Positions 14,154 to 19,031 of a stretch of 19,031 bases of DNA are shown in pieces. This stretch comes from Peptococcaceae bacterium BRH_c23 (lineage in GTDB: Bacteria > Bacillota_B > Desulfitobacteriia > Desulfitobacteriales > Desulfitobacteriaceae): NCBI GenBank assembly GCA_000961805.1, contig LADV01000262.1, forward strand, positions 1 through 19,031, written 5' to 3'. Made by a program: the position numbers and the translations under genes. Every line of letters begins with the position of its first letter. The first letter of the stretch is position 1. The notes below the pieces were generated by a model. It was not told the DNA's origin and made no database searches. It was given only the letters and a program-made list of their open reading frames with translations.

Positions 14154-17100
14154 TTAACAAATTAAGGGGAACGCCTTCCCTAGTATATCTTGGTGAAGCT
14201 CGGTAGAAATATCTATTTCTCGTCCTAAGCTAAAGGAGTAGAGGGTGCTTTTTACGACCTTGATCTTGGTTAACTGCTCGATAGCCTGAGCGTAAAGTGA
14301 AAGTTGAAGGGCATATCGTTTTTTCAAGACCTCCTCAGGATCCATCACCTTATCTGTCTGAAATGAATCCGTCTTGTAGTCGAGAATTTCCGCTTTTTCC
14401 TCTTGGCGATCGTCAATATAAATAATCACAACATCGATAACCCCTTGGACTAAAACAGTTGTTTGATCCTCAGCTGGAATCGTCAAGGTAAATGGGACTT
14501 CTCGAAGTACTTTTTCTGCCTTAAAGAGCCGCTGTCCAAGTGGAGATCCCAGAAACTCAACAATTTGACTTGCCTGAATGATGCTCTTTTCCTCGGCACT
14601 GAGAATTTCACGTTCCTCGAGTAGATTCAAGAATTCGAGAATATAGTCCAACTGTTCTGTCTGAACTAAGGTTGGCCAGAGATTTCTCAGTTCCTTAAAG
14701 GGAATGTGCTGCATTACCGCGTGCAAGGCTGTTCCTCGTTCTGCAGCTGTCATTGATTGCGCGACTTGAAGAAATTTAGGTCGTTTCATAACATCAGCTT
14801 GCTTAGAGAGCGTCGAAATCGGGGAAACGTCGTCTTGGGTATGCCAATTATTCTGCCGTTTTAGTTCGCTCACACTTGTTTTGGCTATTTGGCGAACAGA
14901 TTTATGGTGGGGATATTGCCAGCTTAACCGCTGGCTGACCTCAACAAACCATTGCTCAACAGTTTTGTCTTCAACTGGGCACTCTGATTTGTTTTGGTTT
15001 ACTAAGTTAATACTTTCTTTAAGGTCCGCTATTTCACCATCGTTATCCTTATCATCCTCTTCTCGATATACTTCGTCACTCTCTTCGTGATACCTCTCGC
15101 TACTTTCTTCATTAACTGGCATCAAACTTTGATGAAGATGGATTTCCCAGCGTGAACCTGCTTCAGGCAGGGAAAACGTCCTTTGAGGGTTTTCTGGGAA
15201 TTCTGCTGTCCCGAAGAGCGGTTGGGGATGGCGGGCTAGGGCAGGTCCAATCCAATCTAGAAAACATTTGGCACTCCGAAGTTGACCATCTGGTAAGGGG
15301 ATTTCGTTCCACTCCGAAGTTCGTTGCCATTTGGCAAGTGTTTTATCGAAGGTATCTATATTACCATAGAGAAAAAGTCGTTCCTTAGCTCGAGTGAGTG
15401 CTACATAGAGGATCCTTAATTCTTCAGCCAATGATTCTTGGGCTAGACGTTGTTTGAGAGCGTACTGGATTAAGGAGGGGTAGCGAACATTGTTTTCCAC
15501 ATCGATAATCGGCATACCCATTCCTAGCTTTGAGTGGAGGAGCACCTTTCCCTTGAGGCTTTGTGTGTTAAACGTTCGTCCTAAACCAACGACAAAAACA
15601 ACTGGGAACTCCAAGCCTTTGCTGGCGTGAACTGTGATCAAACGAACAACATTTTCATTTTCTCCTAAAGCACGGGCATTGCCCATGTCTTTGCCTTGTC
15701 CTTGAAAGCGATCTAAAAAACGGAGAAAACGGAACAAGCCACGGTACCTTGTGGATTCAAAGCGACTAGCACGGTCATAGAGGACCCTTAGGTTAGCCTG
15801 ACGCTGAATGCCTGCTGGCAAGGTCCCCACATAAGTCAAGTACCCGGTCTCTTCATACAGAGACCAGAGCAGATCCGCTAAGGATGATCGACGAGATCTG
15901 GTTCTCCAGGTTTGTAGGTTACTCCAAAACCTGGTGATTTTATCCTTAAGTGCCGGAGCACTGCCTAAAATAACTTGGGCCTTCTCTAGTCGTCGCTCCC
16001 AAGATTCTTCATAGAGACCTAAGATTTGTCTGAAATCCCTTTCTAGCTCCTTGGTCAAAGTTTCATGTAGTCCGGCCCATACTCCTAGGGTTAAGGCCTC
16101 AAAGAAGTCTCCTTCAGGCAGCATCATTCGGACTTTGCCTAACTCACTCCCATTTAGACCCACGAGGGGAGAACGCAGGACCGCCGCCAAGGGAATATCC
16201 AGACGTGGATTGTCGATTGTCTTAAGCAAGGACAACATTGTTTCCACTTCGCTGGCTCCGAAGTAACCACTGGTTGTTTCCGCATAGACGGGAATGTTAG
16301 AGCTTTGGAATTCTTCTACATAGATCGGGGCAACCGCTGAATACGAGCGCATCAAGATGACAATATCCGAATAGCGGACGGGACGAAAAAGTTTAAGCTC
16401 TTTATCAAAGATTTGAAATTCTGACTCTTGCACCATGTGCTGTATTCGTTCACTGACTAATCGGGCTTCGATCCGTGCCTTATCAAGATCTTCCGGAGAT
16501 AAGGTTTCTTCCGTCCTTGAAGAGGACTGCGCCTCCGTGTCTAAGTTGCTTTCTAGAGAAGAAGATTCTCTGTCGGCCGTTCCCTCATCACAGGAAAGGT
16601 CGGTTAATTGTTTCTTTATACTGCTAGAGTCAATCAGGTGAACTTCAATCGGTCCTTCTGCTGTGCGCAGTTGATCTTGTCCAGAGACAAATGAGGCACC
16701 ATATTGTAGAGCTGCTTGGTCATCGTAGGAGATTTCTCCTGCGCCCTGGGTCATGATCTGACGAAAGAGGAAATTTACTCCGTCTACCACTTCAAGACGA
16801 CTTCGAAAGTTCTTGTTGAGATCTATGACAATCTTCGCTTCAGCTGGTTCACTCAGCGAACTAGGGGTCCAATGGGGCAATGTGCTGTATTTGGTAAGAA
16901 ATAAGCTGGGATCGGCCATGCGAAAGCGATAAATGCTTTGCTTCACGTCTCCGACCATAAAAAGATTAGGAGATCCCTCTTGCCTCGAGACAAGCTGTAA
17001 GATGCGCTCTTGGACGGGGTTAATATCTTGGTATTCATCCACCAGCACTTCCGCAAAATACTCCTTTAATCCTTGGGCGATGGGCGAAGCATCCCCCTCT

Positions 17101-18290
17101 ACCTCCAGTAATTGCAGCGCAAAATGTTCTAAATCCGTAAAGTCTAAGATGTTCCGAGATTCTTTGGCTGCCCTATAGACTTGAGAGAATTCTTGGACTA
17201 AAGCACTGAGTGTTTCTACCATCGTCCCCATCTCGCGAAGGGCAGGAAGTTGGAGCTTTATAGGAAAGGCAAAGACGTTATCCTTGAGAGAATTGAGTTT
17301 CTTCTTAGCCTCATCTCTTAATTTCTTGCATTCTTCTTGTAATGACTTTTGGGTTGCTTCGTCAAGGTCCTCTGGTTCCAGGTCAGAGGTGGGTATTTTC
17401 TTAGATTTCGAACGAATTGGCTTTAACTTAGAAAAATTGACGGCGCATTGTAATTGTGTTTCGACCTGGGTCCAATCTCCTTCTTTCAAGACACGATTTA
17501 GTAAGCCAACTTGATTTAAATCATCTTGGATTGTCTCTGCATAGGGCGCTGGCCCACCTTGATGGCAGGTGATCTGGAGGGCTCGTTCAAGTAGATTTAA
17601 ACTTTCACCGACACGATCCAGGAGTCCTTGGCGGACGGATTGTCCCCATTCGCTTTGCATCAAGGATTCAATAGAATCCCACACATAGGCCTTCTGAAGA
17701 GCATTCAGCCATTTAGCTGGCAGTGGTTGACTATAGGCAAAATTATAGAGATGCAAAACATGATCCATCAAAGGTTGGTCATCACGATCCGAACCAAAGG
17801 CATCGACAAGCTTTAAAAAGGCGAGGTCTTCTCGTTCATAGTGAGTTTCAAAGAGGTCTTCAACCATGTCCTGACGCAAAAGTTCAGCTTCTGCTTGATC
17901 AGCAACTCGAAAGGCTGGATCTAGTTCAAGTTGGTAAAAATACTTGCGGATCAATTCCAAACAAAAGGAATGTAAGGTCGTAATGCTGGCCCGATTCAGC
18001 AGGGTGCGTTGGTTTAAGAGACGCTCAACTGCTCCCATCTCAAGTTCCTGAAACAAAGCATCATCTAAAGCTTTGCCGATACGCTCTTTCATTTCGTTAG
18101 CTGCCGCTTTAGTAAAGGTTACGACAAGAAACCGATCCACATCGACTGGCTCTTCAAGGTCTGTGATTCTGTGAATCAAGCGTTTTACGAGGACCGCAGT
18201 TTTACCAGAACCAGCAGCAGCAGCTACCAAAAGCTGGCCCCTTAATTGGATGGCGGCTAATTGTTCCGCTGTCCATTTTGGCTCACTCAT
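14154..18290 (-). CDS. addA: AddA, ATP-dependent helicase-nuclease subunit A
   Basis: Catalytic subunit of the AddAB enzyme that resects double-strand breaks for RecA loading (the Firmicute equivalent of RecBCD). The UvrD/Rep-type helicase motifs appear in order: Q-motif TAEQLAAI, Walker A AAAGSGKTA (about 24-32), VDEYQDINPVQ, MVGDVKQSIYRFR, NKNFRSR, ITVHASKGLEFPVVFV and YVALTRAKERLFL. The C-terminal RecB-type nuclease has RGTALHAVMQ, GVIDVV, LDYKTDSF and the QLSLYAQA motif, so both activities look intact. At 1378 residues it is longer than B. subtilis AddA (about 1230); the surplus includes two acidic, Ser/Glu-rich low-complexity inserts (around residues 560-600 and 1060-1110). The ATG has a strong GGAGG-type ribosome binding site and overlaps the addB stop (ATGA). 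Confidence 0.97.
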   Translation of the reverse strand: MSEPKWTAEQLAAIQLRGQLLVAAAAGSGKTAVLVKRLIHRITDLEEPVDVDRFLVVTFTKAAANEMKERIGKALDDALFQELEMGAVERLLNQRTLLNRASITTLHSFCLELIRKYFYQLELDPAFRVADQAEAELLRQDMVEDLFETHYEREDLAFLKLVDAFGSDRDDQPLMDHVLHLYNFAYSQPLPAKWLNALQKAYVWDSIESLMQSEWGQSVRQGLLDRVGESLNLLERALQITCHQGGPAPYAETIQDDLNQVGLLNRVLKEGDWTQVETQLQCAVNFSKLKPIRSKSKKIPTSDLEPEDLDEATQKSLQEECKKLRDEAKKKLNSLKDNVFAFPIKLQLPALREMGTMVETLSALVQEFSQVYRAAKESRNILDFTDLEHFALQLLEVEGDASPIAQGLKEYFAEVLVDEYQDINPVQERILQLVSRQEGSPNLFMVGDVKQSIYRFRMADPSLFLTKYSTLPHWTPSSLSEPAEAKIVIDLNKNFRSRLEVVDGVNFLFRQIMTQGAGEISYDDQAALQYGASFVSGQDQLRTAEGPIEVHLIDSSSIKKQLTDLSCDEGTADRESSSLESNLDTEAQSSSRTEETLSPEDLDKARIEARLVSERIQHMVQESEFQIFDKELKLFRPVRYSDIVILMRSYSAVAPIYVEEFQSSNIPVYAETTSGYFGASEVETMLSLLKTIDNPRLDIPLAAVLRSPLVGLNGSELGKVRMMLPEGDFFEALTLGVWAGLHETLTKELERDFRQILGLYEESWERRLEKAQVILGSAPALKDKITRFWSNLQTWRTRSRRSSLADLLWSLYEETGYLTYVGTLPAGIQRQANLRVLYDRASRFESTRYRGLFRFLRFLDRFQGQGKDMGNARALGENENVVRLITVHASKGLEFPVVFVVGLGRTFNTQSLKGKVLLHSKLGMGMPIIDVENNVRYPSLIQYALKQRLAQESLAEELRILYVALTRAKERLFLYGNIDTFDKTLAKWQRTSEWNEIPLPDGQLRSAKCFLDWIGPALARHPQPLFGTAEFPENPQRTFSLPEAGSRWEIHLHQSLMPVNEESSERYHEESDEVYREEDDKDNDGEIADLKESINLVNQNKSECPVEDKTVEQWFVEVSQRLSWQYPHHKSVRQIAKTSVSELKRQNNWHTQDDVSPISTLSKQADVMKRPKFLQVAQSMTAAERGTALHAVMQHIPFKELRNLWPTLVQTEQLDYILEFLNLLEEREILSAEEKSIIQASQIVEFLGSPLGQRLFKAEKVLREVPFTLTIPAEDQTTVLVQGVIDVVIIYIDDRQEEKAEILDYKTDSFQTDKVMDPEEVLKKRYALQLSLYAQAIEQLTKIKVVKSTLYSFSLGREIDISTELHQDILGKAFPLIC

Positions 18291-19031
18291 CTTCGATCCC
18301 CTCCTTCCAACCAGTTGAGATCAAGGTTTTTAGAGCTTTTGAGTTCTCTTAGTTGTGGGCGGTCATCGGCTGAGGATCCAAAATTTTGCGTGGAGGTCGT
18401 GATATTCTCGACACGCTTCCAGACCTCCTCTTGCTTCAAGGCAGGTAGGTCTCGATATTGGTTTTCTGGAAGATAAGGATCAAAGTGACACACGGGTTTA
18501 TAAGAACAGTATTGACAGCCCGTGCTCTTTCCTCTTCGGTATGGAGATAGGGAAATATCTCCATCTAATAGCCTTTCCCCTGTCTGTCGGAACCACTTAT
18601 GAAGATAATCACTAAGCATCGAAAACTGGTCCTCAGTCAGGACATTGGCGCCTTTCTTAAAGGTTCCATCTTTTTTTAAGTTTAGCCCGAGTAAATCCGA
18701 TTGTCCGGTGGCAAAGGAAGAATCCATGGCTTCTAAGACCCGTGGATTAGCTAATAGATACCCACTGACTTTGATGGCTTGGACACGACGTTGTTCCAAT
18801 TCTTCCGAACTAATCGGGATCTTCTCTTCCAGCTGGGGTTCCAGGACAGGAAAATACAGAAACCCTGCGGGGACCTTCTGCGGTAAAGCGCTATCCAGAT
18901 TGGCAGTTATATCTGATCGTAAGACTCCCACTTCTACAAGTGGGAGTGCTACCCCCGGCTCTGCTTCGGTGGGGGTAGAGTCCCCCACCGAAGACTCGAT
19001 GTTCAACTTTAGTTGAACGAGTTCACTAAGC
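18287..19031 (-). CDS. addB: AddB, ATP-dependent nuclease subunit B, C-terminal part (start outside window)
   Basis: The frame is open through the right edge of the window; the TTG at 19006 is not a real start. Identity rests on position directly upstream of and overlapping addA, an AGFLYFPVLEP segment typical of the AddB nuclease domain, and the CxxCxxxxxC motif (GCQYCSYKPVCHF) that supplies three of the four ligands of the AddB iron-sulfur staple; the fourth cysteine lies far upstream. AddB carries the second nuclease and the Chi-recognition site. Between the edge and the AGFLYF segment, about 40 residues (roughly NIESSVGDSTPTEAEPG to NLDSAL) are encoded by DNA made of three consecutive hairpins and look like an in-frame insertion in a surface loop. 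Confidence 0.93.
   Translation of the reverse strand, partial: LSELVQLKLNIESSVGDSTPTEAEPGVALPLVEVGVLRSDITANLDSALPQKVPAGFLYFPVLEPQLEEKIPISSEELEQRRVQAIKVSGYLLANPRVLEAMDSSFATGQSDLLGLNLKKDGTFKKGANVLTEDQFSMLSDYLHKWFRQTGERLLDGDISLSPYRRGKSTGCQYCSYKPVCHFDPYLPENQYRDLPALKQEEVWKRVENITTSTQNFGSSADDRPQLRELKSSKNLDLNWLEGGDRR
18924..19018. repeat. Array of three perfect hairpins within addB, probable palindromic insertion element
   Basis: Three stem-loops lie end to end: ACTCCCACTT/AAGTGGGAGT (18924-18947, 10 bp, 4-base loop), CTTCGGTGGGGG/CCCCCACCGAAG (18964-18993, 12 bp, 6-base loop) and GTTCAAC/GTTGAAC (19001-19018, 7 bp, 4-base loop). This density is not a product of ordinary coding sequence. Imperfect-to-perfect hairpin arrays of this kind occur at IS200/IS605 transposon ends and in their derived small elements; assignment to that family is inference. 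Confidence 0.65.

Overview
The window looks like chromosomal DNA of a low-to-moderate GC, strictly anaerobic, spore-former-type Firmicute of the Peptococcaceae / Desulfitobacteriaceae kind (Desulfosporosinus or Desulfitobacterium-like). This is inferred from the strong Shine-Dalgarno sequences, sigma-A-type promoters, AddAB rather than RecBCD, and a complete Flx-Hdr flavin/iron-sulfur operon. Nearly all genes lie on the minus strand; the exceptions are at the left end (a partial ORF and one small plus-strand gene).

Region 1 (1-1043): the tail of an unidentified ORF, about 400 bp of regulatory DNA, and a single hypothetical gene (608-976) with a very good promoter and a textbook terminator. 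Region 2 (1065-3524): a graveyard. A UvrC-like gene without its N-terminus is joined directly to the truncated 3' part of an ABC permease. The permease appears to lack its middle, and its ATPase partner lacks the Walker A half although a promoter still stands in front of it. Region 3 (3571-4745): three small genes, two of them membrane proteins. Region 4 (4795-5653): a degV gene killed by both an early stop and a frameshift. Region 5 (5820-6266): a 349-bp non-coding element bounded by 13-bp inverted repeats and apparently by an 8-bp direct repeat. It is packed with internal palindromes and is followed by a GATA-rich tract and a bidirectional terminator.

Region 6 (6295-13918) is the metabolic core: hdrA - flxD - flxC - flxB - flxA - hdrD/hdrBC-like, transcribed right to left with overlaps or short gaps. 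Together they should form a cytoplasmic flavin-based electron-bifurcating NADH dehydrogenase / heterodisulfide (or DsrC-trisulfide)-reductase complex. FlxA takes hydride from NAD(P)H, FlxB/FlxC/FlxD wire electrons to HdrA, HdrA bifurcates to ferredoxin and to the CCG-cluster subunit. The HdrA here is a 1010-residue protein carrying two FAD modules.

Region 7 (14154-19031): addA and the 3' part of addB, the helicase-nuclease for double-strand-break repair. The addB reading frame contains three back-to-back perfect hairpins that look like a palindromic insertion element tolerated in frame. A related palindrome lies just downstream of addA. The most unusual non-coding signals are the 5820-6184 element and the hairpin array inside addB.
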